Positions 8,659 to 17,019 of a DNA stretch of 64,000 nt are shown here, piece by piece. Numbering within the stretch: position 1 is the first letter of the stretch; each line of letters starts with the position of its first letter. Source of the stretch: Subtercola sp. PAMC28395. GTDB taxonomy: Bacteria; Actinomycetota; Actinomycetes; Actinomycetales; Microbacteriaceae. The notes beneath the pieces were generated by a model that worked only from the letters and a program-made list of their open reading frames with translations, was not told where the DNA came from and did no database searches. The DNA is taken from contig NZ_CP076547.1 of NCBI RefSeq assembly GCF_018889995.1, forward strand, positions 2,170,001 through 2,234,000, given 5' to 3'. The translations under genes and the position numbers were made by a program.

Positions 8659-9951
8659 TCACGGCGCTGCCGCCGGTTCGCCATCAACGGGCGTCTCCTT
8701 TTGGTGGATGATCATCGCGGGCGCACGCGAAACCATCAGCCACACCGGCAGAATGATCACGCACAGCAGCGACAGGAGTGTGATGTCTCCGACGACTGCG
8801 ACCGCCACGAACAGCGCCAGCCAACCGTCACGGGCGATCGCCAGGACCATTCCGAGCACTCCGCAGGCGAGGGCGAGCGAAATCGGAACCTGGGGAAAGA
8901 ACGCCACCGCGACCAGCCCGACCGCGACTCCGATGAACACGGCCGGAAAGATGCGGCCGCCCCGAAACCCGGCCGCTGCGGCAACGATCAGGGCCGCGAC
9001 CTTGACGAGAGTGACCACGACGAGTTGCCCCGGGTCGTAGTTCGCCCGGTCGTCGACCAAGGTTGCCATCTGCGCGAGCCCCTTGAACAGCGTGATCTGC
9101 CCGCCCAGTGCACCGAGCGCGCCGAGCACCACGCCGCCGAGCGTGATGTACACGATTGGGTGTCTCAGACCGTGGAAGAAGCGATGGATGTAGGGAAACA
9201 CAAGCACCATCGCGAGGCCGAACAGGGTGGCGGCGACGGCGACTGCGAGGCCGTCGACTACGTAGATGGGCTGGAGGTCGCCCATCTTCGGAACATCCAC
9301 CGTGAGTGATGACCCTCCCAGTAACCGTGTGGTCACCGATCCCGCGCCCGCCGCGGCGATCGGCAGAAACAACCTGTCCCACAGGGCCCCGCCGGTTTTG
9401 AGTGCCGCAACGACGCCGGTGAAGACCAGGGCGGCAGCAACGGGAGTGCCGAACAGCGCTCCGATCGTGCCCGCGGCCGCCAGCAGCAGGATGAGTTGGG
9501 TGGGTACCTTCGGCATGAGCCGGGCGAGCAGCGCCACCAGCACGGCCGTGTTGATGGCGATGATCGGGTTCTCGGGCCCGAGGCTGACGCCGCCAGCCAG
9601 CCCGAGAACAGTCACCAGTATGAGGCTCGGGATGACGGCGAGCTTCAGCGGCGGAGCGATCAACTCGGTCGTCGCCGAGTCCCGCGCCCCATGCCCGGGT
9701 ACCAGCCACACCACGAGTCCGACCGCAACACCTGAAAGGGTCAGCAGTGCGAAGATCCACCACCCGTTGTTCGAGTCGACGTTCAGGCTCGCGGGCAGAG
9801 TTGACCAGAGATAGTGCTCGAGTTGGCCCGAAACCCACTCGAGCGCCCACAGAATGAGGGCCGAGACGATTCCGATCGCGACAGCCGGTATGGCCAGCAG
9901 TGCCAGCTGACGAAGCGGCAGTGCTCCGGAGGGAGCGTCTACGTCTGTCAT
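8659..9951 (-). CDS. CLC-type ion channel/transporter, YfeO-like
   Basis: This is a polytopic membrane protein of about 430 residues in the CLC voltage-gated chloride channel superfamily. The motif GGVSLGPENPIIAIN resembles the GxxLGPExP filter of the YfeO branch of ion-channel proteins. The second pore element GGRIFPAVFIGVAVG near the C terminus matches the GxxFxPxxxxG motif. About ten hydrophobic segments are visible. The frame opens with GTG at 9957 and reaches ATG at 9951. I use the ATG, although both are compatible with GAGATCGGGG upstream. Whether it is a channel or an H+-coupled exchanger cannot be told. It stands alone beside the attR end. Confidence 0.85.
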   Translation of the reverse strand: MTDVDAPSGALPLRQLALLAIPAVAIGIVSALILWALEWVSGQLEHYLWSTLPASLNVDSNNGWWIFALLTLSGVAVGLVVWLVPGHGARDSATTELIAPPLKLAVIPSLILVTVLGLAGGVSLGPENPIIAINTAVLVALLARLMPKVPTQLILLLAAAGTIGALFGTPVAAALVFTGVVAALKTGGALWDRLFLPIAAAGAGSVTTRLLGGSSLTVDVPKMGDLQPIYVVDGLAVAVAATLFGLAMVLVFPYIHRFFHGLRHPIVYITLGGVVLGALGALGGQITLFKGLAQMATLVDDRANYDPGQLVVVTLVKVAALIVAAAAGFRGGRIFPAVFIGVAVGLVAVAFFPQVPISLALACGVLGMVLAIARDGWLALFVAVAVVGDITLLSLLCVIILPVWLMVSRAPAMIIHQKETPVDGEPAAAP

Positions 9952-10140
9952 GCACACGCCCCGATCTCGGGTGAGAAGTCACCCTTGTGAAAAGAACTGT
10001 AGGGCATCCGGCACGCACCCATCCAGATTGCCGGAGGCCGATCTGTAGAAGAACTTCACCGTGCCGTGGTTCCGGGTGCCGGGAGTGACCCGCTGGCCAG
10101 GCGGTGTACTCGTACGAGTCGCCAAACACGACGGCGTCAT

Positions 10141-10156
10141 TCGAACATATGTTCTA
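10141..10156 (+). promoter_or_regulatory. LexA (SOS) box
   Basis: TCGAACATATGTTCTA matches the actinobacterial LexA operator TCGAAC-N4-GTTCGA with one mismatch in the right arm. It overlaps a TAATGT -10-like element at 10154-10159 and ends 10 bases before the next start codon. LexA binding here would block transcription until DNA damage. Confidence 0.75.
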
Positions 10157-10166
10157 ATGTTTCTCT

Positions 10167-10481
10167 ATGGGCACAAACAAGCGCTACTCCGAAGCCGTCG
10201 ATCGCCGCATGAGTGAACGGATCGACCAGGCCGTGCCCAGACCCACGCCGGTGACCCTCACCGCGGCAGAACTCGACGTCGCCAATCACCCCATCAAGCA
10301 GGCGGTGTCAGTCATCCCTGTACTTGCCTGGGTGCGATTCCCCGAGACCGCGGTGCAGGCAGAAGCTGAGGCGTTCGAGTGGACAGATAAGGCCGTGCAC
10401 GTCTCGTGGAAGGCCGCAGACGGTGGGCGGCATCAAGCGTGGGTATGGGCCTCGTCAGTCGAACGCCGCGCCCAAAAGTAA
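10167..10481 (+). CDS. Small SOS-regulated conserved hypothetical protein
   Basis: This 104-residue protein begins GTNKRYSEAVDRRMSERI and has no recognised domain. The tryptophan-rich C-terminal half (WVRFPETAVQAEAEAFEW...WKAADGGRHQAWVWASSVERR) suggests a small beta-rich fold. There is no Shine-Dalgarno sequence, and the ATG lies seven bases after a TAATGT hexamer, so the message is probably leaderless. A near-perfect LexA box covers the promoter, so the gene should belong to the SOS regulon. Similar short proteins occur, to my recollection, near imuA/imuB/dnaE2 mutasome genes in related actinobacteria, but no such gene is seen nearby here. A role in damage tolerance is inference from regulation alone. 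Confidence 0.8.
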   Translation: MGTNKRYSEAVDRRMSERIDQAVPRPTPVTLTAAELDVANHPIKQAVSVIPVLAWVRFPETAVQAEAEAFEWTDKAVHVSWKAADGGRHQAWVWASSVERRAQK

Positions 10482-10643
10482 CAACGTTCAGCACCGGCGG
10501 CGATCGTCGCCGCGCCGAAACGTCACTGTTCGACGTCGTCCTCCTCGGGAGGCTCGATGTAGTCGGCGGGTTCGGTAGCGACAGGCCCGCCTTGGGGTGA
10601 CCGCAAGGTGTGTCAAGCTGTGAGTCATCACATCGGGGGAACA

Positions 10644-11729
10644 GTGACGAACAAGTTGGGGCGCTCGCCTAGGTATTCCATGGCGGTTGCAGGCGCAGTC
10701 GTGTCACTCGTTGTCGCTTTCGCGCTGACATCATGCGCGTCGACGGCCGAGATGGTCGCTTCACAATCGATTGCGACGCCGGTCGCGACACCGACTCCCA
10801 GCCCGCCTCCAAGTGCACTCGCGAATTCCGGGCAGCTCGACCCGGAGACGCCGGTCGCCTCAGGTGACAGCGCAAGCGTCGCCGCATCCGATTCCAGCGT
10901 CACGACGGGAATGGCGATCGATGTGCTCGCGAAGCTGGCGGTCAAGGGCCGTGCGCCTAAGACCGGCTACGACCGGGTCGGCGATTTCGGCACAGCCTGG
11001 CTCGATGTCGACAGAAATGGCTGTGACACCCGAAACGACATTCTCGGCCGCGACCTCACCGCGACGACGAAGTCCGGGCCGTGCAAGGTGATGACCGGCA
11101 CGCTCACCGACCCCTACACGGCGAAGACCATCAGCTTCGTGCGCGGCAACACGACATCGCTCGCCGTGCAGATCGACCATGTCGTCGCCCTGTCTGACGC
11201 CTGGCAGAAGGGTGCGCAGCAGCTCACCCAGGCCCAGCGCGTCAGCCTGGCCAACGACCCGCTCAACCTGATCGCGACCGACGGGCCGACGAACGAACAG
11301 AAGAGCGATGGGGATGCTGCCACCTGGCTTCCGCCGAACAAATCGTTTCGCTGCGAGTACGCCGCTCGCCAGATCTCGGTGAAGGCGACGTATGGCTTGT
11401 GGGTCACGCAGGCCGAGCATGACGCTCTTGCGACGATCCTCAGTGCCTGCCCGAGCCAGCCGGCGGTGTCGTCGACATTCGCGCCCCCGGTGGTCGTGCA
11501 GCCCACGCCGGGGCCCGCTGCGCCAACGCCTGTTCCAGCACCGGCCCAGGCACCGGCTCCTGCACCTGCTCCCGCACCGGCACCGGCACCGGCTCCCGCT
11601 CCGGCCCCCGACGTCTACTACGCCAACTGTGCCGCCGCACGCGCTGCTGGCGTTGCACCGTTGCACACCGGTGACCCCGGCTACCGGTCGGGCCTCGACC
11701 GCGACCACGACGGAATCGCCTGCGAATAG
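10644..11729 (+). CDS. Lipoprotein nuclease with DUF1524 (HNH) and Excalibur domains
   Basis: This is a predicted secreted lipoprotein of 361 residues. After a hydrophobic signal with lipobox LTSC comes a low-complexity linker, then a DUF1524/GmrSD-type HNH domain: YDRVGDFGTAWLDVDRNGCDTRNDIL, then the catalytic IDHVVALSDAW, then NDPLNLIATDGPTNEQKSD. A Pro-Ala repeat linker of about 30 residues (PAPAPAPAP) follows. The protein ends in an Excalibur calcium-binding motif (YYANCAAARAAGVAPL...DRDHDGIACE). Such proteins are thought to be extracellular nucleases. The frame opens at 10608, but GTG at 10644 has GGGGGA directly upstream and is the better start. Confidence 0.9.
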   Translation: MTNKLGRSPRYSMAVAGAVVSLVVAFALTSCASTAEMVASQSIATPVATPTPSPPPSALANSGQLDPETPVASGDSASVAASDSSVTTGMAIDVLAKLAVKGRAPKTGYDRVGDFGTAWLDVDRNGCDTRNDILGRDLTATTKSGPCKVMTGTLTDPYTAKTISFVRGNTTSLAVQIDHVVALSDAWQKGAQQLTQAQRVSLANDPLNLIATDGPTNEQKSDGDAATWLPPNKSFRCEYAARQISVKATYGLWVTQAEHDALATILSACPSQPAVSSTFAPPVVVQPTPGPAAPTPVPAPAQAPAPAPAPAPAPAPAPAPAPDVYYANCAAARAAGVAPLHTGDPGYRSGLDRDHDGIACE

Positions 11730-11783
11730 CGTTCCCGTGCTCTCCAGAGAGGAAACCACTAACCGGGACCGCTCGGACAGCAA

Positions 11784-11810
11784 ATCAACTTTATGGGCAA
11801 CAAAGTTGAT
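11784..11810. promoter_or_regulatory. Perfect inverted repeat upstream of the ABC transporter genes
   Basis: ATCAACTTT (11784-11792) and AAAGTTGAT (11802-11810) are perfect 9-base arms separated by 9 bases. No T-tract follows, so this is more likely an operator for a dimeric regulator than a terminator for the preceding nuclease gene. It lies 106 bp before the permease start. Confidence 0.45.
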
Positions 11811-11916
11811 TGGGGCAGGGCACGAGAGCGGTTGCTTAGACGGTTGAAGGGCGGGTCATAGGGCCCGCATAGGACTCCTTTCTAGGGTCGTGTCAGAACC
11901 CACACGAAGGAGCCCC

Positions 11917-13407
11917 ATGTTCGGCACGTACCTCCGGCGAGAACTCGTCAACAGGCGAAAACAGACCATCATCATCTCGATCGGCATGGCGTTGGCGATC
12001 GGCCTCGTCATTCTGGTCAACTCGATCTCGGCTGGGGTGCAGGGTGCCCAGGCCTCGGTGCTGCAGTCGGTCTACGGTGTCGGCACCGACATCACGATCA
12101 GCCAGGCCGCTGCAGCCCCGACGGCCGGCGCAAACCCCGGCGGGCAGTTCAACTTCGGTTCGGGGTCGGGCGCGACCTCCGGTGGAACGACCACTCTGAA
12201 CCAGTCCACCCTGACGGCAGGCCGAACGCAAACGGTGTTCGCCGACACCGCGCTCGCCACCGTGCAGTCGACGAGCGGCGTCTCGGCGGCGACCGCGACC
12301 CTTGCACTGACGAACCTGACCTTCAACGGGCAGCTTCCCGACCAGAATGCGTCTGGTGCAAGCGGCACGACCGGTGGCCAGGGCGCCGCCCCAGTGGCCG
12401 GCGACACGCCTCCGACGGGCGGCCCCGATGGCGCAGGCGGAAGCGCGTTCGACGTGAACAGCTTCACTGTGCTTGGCCTTGACCCGAGCGGCAGCTCTGT
12501 TGGCCCACTCTCGGCGGTGAGTCTTGCGACAGGCCGTCTGCTGACCGCAGCCGACGTCGGAACAGACAATGCTGTGCTCGACAGTAGCTACGCCACCTCG
12601 GCCTCTCTCGCCACCGGCGGCACGATCGACATCGGCGGTACGACCTTCACCATCGTCGGCACGGTTTCATCGACCGGTTCTGACAGTGTGACGGCCTCGA
12701 ACGTGTACATCCCGCTGGATGTCGCCCAGACGCTCTCGAGCAACGCCGGCATGATCAGCAACATCTACGTGACGGCCGCCTCATCGGGCAGCGTCGACTC
12801 TGTGGCCACTGCGCTTCAGGCCGCTCTGCCCGCCGCGACGGTGAGCACGCAGGCTGACCTTGCGTCGACCGTCTCCGGCTCGCTTTCGACCGCATCGTCT
12901 CTGCTGTCGAACCTCGGCACGTGGCTGTCGGTGCTGGTGCTCGCAGCTGCCTTTTTGATCGCTATCCTCTTCACGATCTCGGGCGTGACCCGCAGAACGC
13001 GTGAATTCGGCACTCTGAAGGCCGTCGGCTGGAGCAACCGCCGCATCGTCAGCCAGGTCGCCGGTGAGTCAGTAGTACAGGGACTCATCGGTGGCGCGAT
13101 CGGCATCGTCGTGGGCCTGGTTGGCATTCTCATCGTCAACATCATCGCTCCGACGCTGAGCGGCTCAGCGGCGTCGACGACTGCAGCGTCTGGTGGCCCC
13201 GGTGGGGGTGGCCCAGGCGGCGGTGGGTTCGGAGCAGCTGCATCGGCGGTCGCATCCACGACGGTCACGCTGCAGGCACCGGTCACGATCGGCATCATCC
13301 TGATCGCTGTGGGGCTGGCCGTGCTCGGCGGGCTGCTGGCCGGCGCAATCGGCGGCTGGCGCGCGGCCCGGCTTCGGCCCGCAGAGGCTCTGCGTTCGGT
13401 GGGTTAG
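11917..13407 (+). CDS. ABC transporter permease, MacB/FtsX type
   Basis: This 496-residue permease has one N-terminal transmembrane helix, a large extracytoplasmic MacB-like periplasmic-core domain (about residues 45-335) and three C-terminal FtsX-domain helices, with the cytoplasmic loop TRRTREFGTLKAVGWSNRRIVSQ that contacts the ATPase. The extracytoplasmic part is rich in Gly, Ser, Ala and Thr. A glycine-rich insert (GGPGGGGPGGGGFGAAAS) lies between the second and third helices. ATG at 11917 follows GAAGGAG. The adjacent ATPase gene completes a type VII ABC exporter, a class used in efflux or mechanotransmission at the envelope. The substrate is unknown. Confidence 0.9.
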   Translation: MFGTYLRRELVNRRKQTIIISIGMALAIGLVILVNSISAGVQGAQASVLQSVYGVGTDITISQAAAAPTAGANPGGQFNFGSGSGATSGGTTTLNQSTLTAGRTQTVFADTALATVQSTSGVSAATATLALTNLTFNGQLPDQNASGASGTTGGQGAAPVAGDTPPTGGPDGAGGSAFDVNSFTVLGLDPSGSSVGPLSAVSLATGRLLTAADVGTDNAVLDSSYATSASLATGGTIDIGGTTFTIVGTVSSTGSDSVTASNVYIPLDVAQTLSSNAGMISNIYVTAASSGSVDSVATALQAALPAATVSTQADLASTVSGSLSTASSLLSNLGTWLSVLVLAAAFLIAILFTISGVTRRTREFGTLKAVGWSNRRIVSQVAGESVVQGLIGGAIGIVVGLVGILIVNIIAPTLSGSAASTTAASGGPGGGGPGGGGFGAAASAVASTTVTLQAPVTIGIILIAVGLAVLGGLLAGAIGGWRAARLRPAEALRSVG

Positions 13408-13517
13408 CACCACGGGCATCCGGAGCAGTGCACAATCGCGGCGCGGACGGCACATACAGCCCCGCGCGCCACACCCACCATCTGAACGATACGAACGACA
13501 CGAAGGAGTTGCAGACC

Positions 13518-14306
13518 ATGTACGAACTGAAGAACGTGACGAAGACCTACAACGCATCGAAACGAAAGATCACAGCCCTCGACGGAGTGACGCTGAGCAT
13601 TCCCGATGGGCAGATGGTCGCCATCCAGGGGCCGACAGGCGGTGGCAAGTCGACGCTGCTGCAGATGCTCGGGGCGCTCGACCGGCCCACCTCGGGCGAG
13701 GTCATGCTGGGCTCGTCGCTGCTGTCAAAGCTGGGCGACAACAAGCTCGCGGCCATCCGGGCCAAGGAGGTCGGCTTCGTCTTTCAGGGCTTCAACCTGA
13801 TTCCGACGCTGACGGCTCTCGAGAATGTGGAGACCGCTCTGGCGCCCCTGCCGGTTTCTGGGCCGGAGCGCAGGCGGCGCTCGCAGGAGGCCCTCGACTC
13901 TGTCGGTCTCTCGGAGCGGTACAGCCACCTGCCCGCCGAACTGTCGGGCGGCCAGCAGCAGCGTGTTGCGATTGCCCGAGCGTTGGTCAAGCGACCGGAT
14001 GTTCTGCTCGCCGATGAACCGACCGGAGCACTCGACGAAGACACCCGTGACGAGATCATGGAGTTGCTCGAGAGCTTCTGGCGCGACCAGGGGCTCACAC
14101 TGATCATCGTGACGCACGATTCGGCCGTGGCGCGCCGGGCCGAGCGGCGCCTGCACATCAAGGCAGGCAAAGTCACAGAACTGTCGGCTCAGGGCGCGAA
14201 GGCCGGTACTACTTCGGCCGCTGTGCGACCCGCGGCGTCACCCGCTGGTGCCGTCTCGTCGACGGGTGCTGAGTCGCTCACGGGCATCGAGGCCCTGACC
14301 CCGTAA
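13518..14306 (+). CDS. ABC transporter ATPase, MacB/LolD type
   Basis: This 262-residue ATPase partners the preceding permease. Walker A is GPTGGGKST (about residue 40, with G for the usual S), then the Q-loop FVFQGFNLIP, signature LSGGQQQRVAIARAL, Walker B VLLADEPTGALD and switch histidine IVTHD. The order and the LolD/MacB-specific sequence VFQGFNLIPTLTALENVE are typical. A poorly conserved tail of about 45 residues rich in Ala, Ser and Thr follows the ABC domain. The frame opens earlier, but ATG at 13518 follows CGAAGGAG. The 110-bp gap to the permease has no terminator, so the two are probably co-transcribed. Confidence 0.93.
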   Translation: MYELKNVTKTYNASKRKITALDGVTLSIPDGQMVAIQGPTGGGKSTLLQMLGALDRPTSGEVMLGSSLLSKLGDNKLAAIRAKEVGFVFQGFNLIPTLTALENVETALAPLPVSGPERRRRSQEALDSVGLSERYSHLPAELSGGQQQRVAIARALVKRPDVLLADEPTGALDEDTRDEIMELLESFWRDQGLTLIIVTHDSAVARRAERRLHIKAGKVTELSAQGAKAGTTSAAVRPAASPAGAVSSTGAESLTGIEALTP

Positions 14307-14329
14307 TTCACCTCCTATGTCGAGCCGTC

Positions 14330-14375
14330 GTCGGCCGGGCCACCGCGGTTCGGCCGACAACGCCTTCTTTGTGGG
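14330..14375 (+). terminator. Possible terminator of the ABC transporter operon
   Basis: GTCGGCCG (14330-14337) pairs with CGGCCGAC (14351-14358). The following sequence AACGCCTTCTTTGT is only weakly T-rich. It lies 24 bp after the ATPase stop. Confidence 0.4.
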
Positions 14376-14417
14376 TCAGCGATGGAATGAAATCTGCTTC
14401 GCAGTGTTGAAGTACTT

Positions 14418-15065
14418 ATGACTGAATACGGAATCATCGGAGCCGGCCACATCGGCACGGCTCTTGCACGCACACTCATCGAGCACGGTCACACCGTCAC
14501 CATCGCGAATTCACGTGGGCCCGAAACCCTGGCTGACCTCGTCGCAGAGCTTGGCCCGAAGGCCGTCGCTGCGACCGCGGAAGAGGCCGCTGAGGCAGGC
14601 GACGTCGTGATCGTGACTGTGCCACTGAAGAACTACACCGCCGTTCCGGTCGCACCGCTGGTCGGCAAGATCGTGATCGACACGAACAACTACTACTGGG
14701 AGCGTGACGGGCGAATCGCGGCCCTCGACGAGGGGCGCACGACCGTCTCGAGCATGCTGCAGGAGCACCTGCCGGAGTCGAAGGTCGTCAAGGGCTTCAA
14801 CCACATCATGGCTGCCGACATCCAGACCACCGGTTCGCCTGCTGGCACCGCTGACCGCCGTGCGCTCGCGACCTCGAGCGACTTCCCCGAAGCCACCGCC
14901 CTTGTGGTCGCGCTCTACGATGAGTTCGGTTTCGACACCGTCGACGTTGGCCCACTCTCAGAGAGCTGGCGTGTCGAGCGTGACCGGCCTGCCTATGTGA
15001 TCCGCCAGAACAAGGCAGAGCTCGAGGCGAACCTCGCGAAGGCACCGCGCACGCTCGAGGCCTGA
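14418..15065 (+). CDS. NAD(P)-binding protein related to F420-dependent NADP reductases
   Basis: This 215-residue Rossmann protein has the dinucleotide-binding motif GIIGAGHIGTALARTL at the very N terminus and the second-strand signature IANSRGPE, as in the NADP oxidoreductase / coenzyme F420-dependent family. The blocks VTVPLKNY, VIDTNNYYWERDG and VVKGFNHI also fit this family, whose archetype transfers hydride between F420H2 and NADP+. Single-domain actinobacterial members have varied or unknown substrates. The window has other F420/flavin-type enzymes, but none adjacent. The gene stands alone. A hairpin (15077-15110, arms around GGGGATGGGCA/TGCCCACCCC) follows. Confidence 0.85.
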   Translation: MTEYGIIGAGHIGTALARTLIEHGHTVTIANSRGPETLADLVAELGPKAVAATAEEAAEAGDVVIVTVPLKNYTAVPVAPLVGKIVIDTNNYYWERDGRIAALDEGRTTVSSMLQEHLPESKVVKGFNHIMAADIQTTGSPAGTADRRALATSSDFPEATALVVALYDEFGFDTVDVGPLSESWRVERDRPAYVIRQNKAELEANLAKAPRTLEA

Positions 15066-15076
15066 TCGACGCAACC

Positions 15077-15111
15077 GGGGGATGGGCAAGCAATTCATTT
15101 CTGCCCACCCC
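15077..15111 (+). terminator. Hairpin after the F420-reductase-like gene
   Basis: Imperfect arms GGGGATGGGCA and TGCCCACCCC enclose a short AT-rich loop. There is no T-tract, so termination here is only possible. Confidence 0.3.
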
Positions 15112-15212
15112 TGGTGATGGTCGGCTGGCTGCCGATGATCGACCCGGCATGAGCCCAGGCTACGAGCGCTGGCGTGCAGCCAGCCGACCTGGCCGCACGG
15201 CAAGATAGAACC

Positions 15213-16901
15213 ATGGCAACGACCGAATCACGCCCCTGGCTGAAGAACTACCAGCCGGGAGTCCCCGCCGACATCGAACTGCCGACCGAATCGCTCGTCG
15301 ACATGCTCGAACGCTCTGTCTCCGAAGCAGGTGACAGCCCGGCCACCGAGTTCTTCGGCCGCCGCACGAGCTATCGCGAGCTGGGAGACCAGATCGACCG
15401 CGCAGCCGAGGGCCTTCGCCGCCTGGGCGTGCGCTCGGGTGACCGGGTCGCCCTGCTGCTGCCGAACTGCCCGCAGCACGTCGTCGCGTTCTACGCGATC
15501 CTGCGCCTGGGTGCCGTGGTCGTCGAGCACAACCCGCTCTACACCTCGCGGGAGCTCCGCCACCAGTTCGAGGACCACCAGGCCCGCGTCGTGATCGCGT
15601 GGGACAAGTCGGTCGCCGCCATCCAGAGCTTCCCTTCAGACGTCGAGATCGACCAGATCGTCTCGGTGAACCTGCTGCAAGCGTTCCCGACGCTCAAGCG
15701 CCTTGCCCTGCACCTGCCCGTGAAGAAGTTGCGCGAATCACGTGAAGCCCTCAGTGGCAAGGCGCCAGGAACGGTCAGCTGGAAAGAACTTCTCGCCCAC
15801 GAACCGATCGACCCCGAGCATCCGAAGCCTGCCGTCGGCGACCTCGCCGCGATCCAGTACACCTCAGGCACCACCGGGCGACCCAAGGGCGTCATGCTCT
15901 CGCATTTCAACCTCTACTCGAACGCCCTGCAGGGCGAGGCATGGATGCTCGGGGCCGAGCCGCGCAAAGAGATCTTCTATGCCATCCTGCCGATGTTCCA
16001 CGCGTTCGGAATGACGCTGTACCTCACCTACGGCGTGCACAAACAGGCGCTGATCGTGCTCTTCCCGAAGTTCGAGCCGGGTCTCATTCTCGATGCCATG
16101 AAGAAGTCGCCGGCCACGGTGTACTGCGCGGTGCCGCCGATCTACGAGAGAACTGCGCTTGCCGCGAAGGAACGCGGCATCTCGCTGAAGTCGTGCAAGT
16201 ACTGCATCTCGGGCGCCATGAACCTGCCCGACAGCGTCGTCGAACTCTGGGAATCGGTGTCTGGCGGCTTGCTCGTGGAAGGCTACGGCATGACCGAGTC
16301 CTCTCCGGTGGCGCTCGGCAACCCGTTCTACCGCACCCGACGAACCGGCACCATCGGCGTGCCCTTCCCGTCGACGCTGATGAAGGTGGTCGATCTGGAT
16401 GATCCGGCCATCGAAGTGCCGCAGGGCGAACCCGGTGAGCTGCTCATCTCCGGCCCGCAGGTGTTCCAGGGGTACTGGAACAGCCCCGAAGAGACGGCGA
16501 AGGCGCTCCTGCCGGGAGGGTGGCTGCGAACTGGCGACATCGTCACGGTCGACGCCGACGGTTTCACGACGATCGTCGACCGTGCCAAAGAGCTGATCAT
16601 CACCGGCGGGTTCAATGTGTCGCCCACCGAGGTGGAACTCGCACTGCGGTCTCACCCCGACGTCGTCGATGCGGCCGTGTTCGGCAAGCCTCTCGAACGC
16701 GGGGGAGAACTGGTCGTCGCTGCCGTGCAGCTCGAACCGGGCGTGACGCTCGACGAGGAGGCACTGCGGGCCCACTGCCGCGACCTGCTCGCTGCCTACA
16801 AGATCCCGAAGCGCATCGTGCAGATCGATGACATGCCGCGATCGATGCTCGGTAAGATCCTCCGAAAGCAGGTTCGCGAGCGGGTGTTGCCCGGGCTCTG
16901 A
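15213..16901 (+). CDS. Long-chain fatty acid-CoA ligase (FadD-type)
   Basis: This 562-residue member of the ANL adenylate-forming superfamily activates a carboxylic acid, most likely a fatty acid, to its CoA thioester. The AMP-binding P-loop YTSGTTGRPKG lies near residue 215. GYGMTESSP marks the adenine pocket. GWLRTGD and DRAKELIITGGFNVSPTEVE mark the hinge to the mobile C-terminal domain, and the catalytic lysine is in the SMLGKILRK block. Length and motif order are those of FadD. The frame opens at 15174, but ATG at 15213 begins the conserved MATTESRPWLKNY start. It stands alone. Chain-length preference is not readable. Confidence 0.92.
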   Translation: MATTESRPWLKNYQPGVPADIELPTESLVDMLERSVSEAGDSPATEFFGRRTSYRELGDQIDRAAEGLRRLGVRSGDRVALLLPNCPQHVVAFYAILRLGAVVVEHNPLYTSRELRHQFEDHQARVVIAWDKSVAAIQSFPSDVEIDQIVSVNLLQAFPTLKRLALHLPVKKLRESREALSGKAPGTVSWKELLAHEPIDPEHPKPAVGDLAAIQYTSGTTGRPKGVMLSHFNLYSNALQGEAWMLGAEPRKEIFYAILPMFHAFGMTLYLTYGVHKQALIVLFPKFEPGLILDAMKKSPATVYCAVPPIYERTALAAKERGISLKSCKYCISGAMNLPDSVVELWESVSGGLLVEGYGMTESSPVALGNPFYRTRRTGTIGVPFPSTLMKVVDLDDPAIEVPQGEPGELLISGPQVFQGYWNSPEETAKALLPGGWLRTGDIVTVDADGFTTIVDRAKELIITGGFNVSPTEVELALRSHPDVVDAAVFGKPLERGGELVVAAVQLEPGVTLDEEALRAHCRDLLAAYKIPKRIVQIDDMPRSMLGKILRKQVRERVLPGL

Positions 16902-17019
16902 AGGCCGTCGACCCAGCCTCGGCGCGCGCACCCACAGCTGGACGATGCCGATTGTCACAGAGGCCGATCTCTCTGATTGTGTTACCTTCCGGTGAATTCT
17001 GGCGCCCCCGCGCGATCCT

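Noticed and set aside
10482..10643. A short minus-strand frame ending in an acidic tail (YIEPPEEDDVEQ)
   Set aside because: The composition resembles the end of a protein, but an upstream stop leaves only about 25 codons and there is no start signal.
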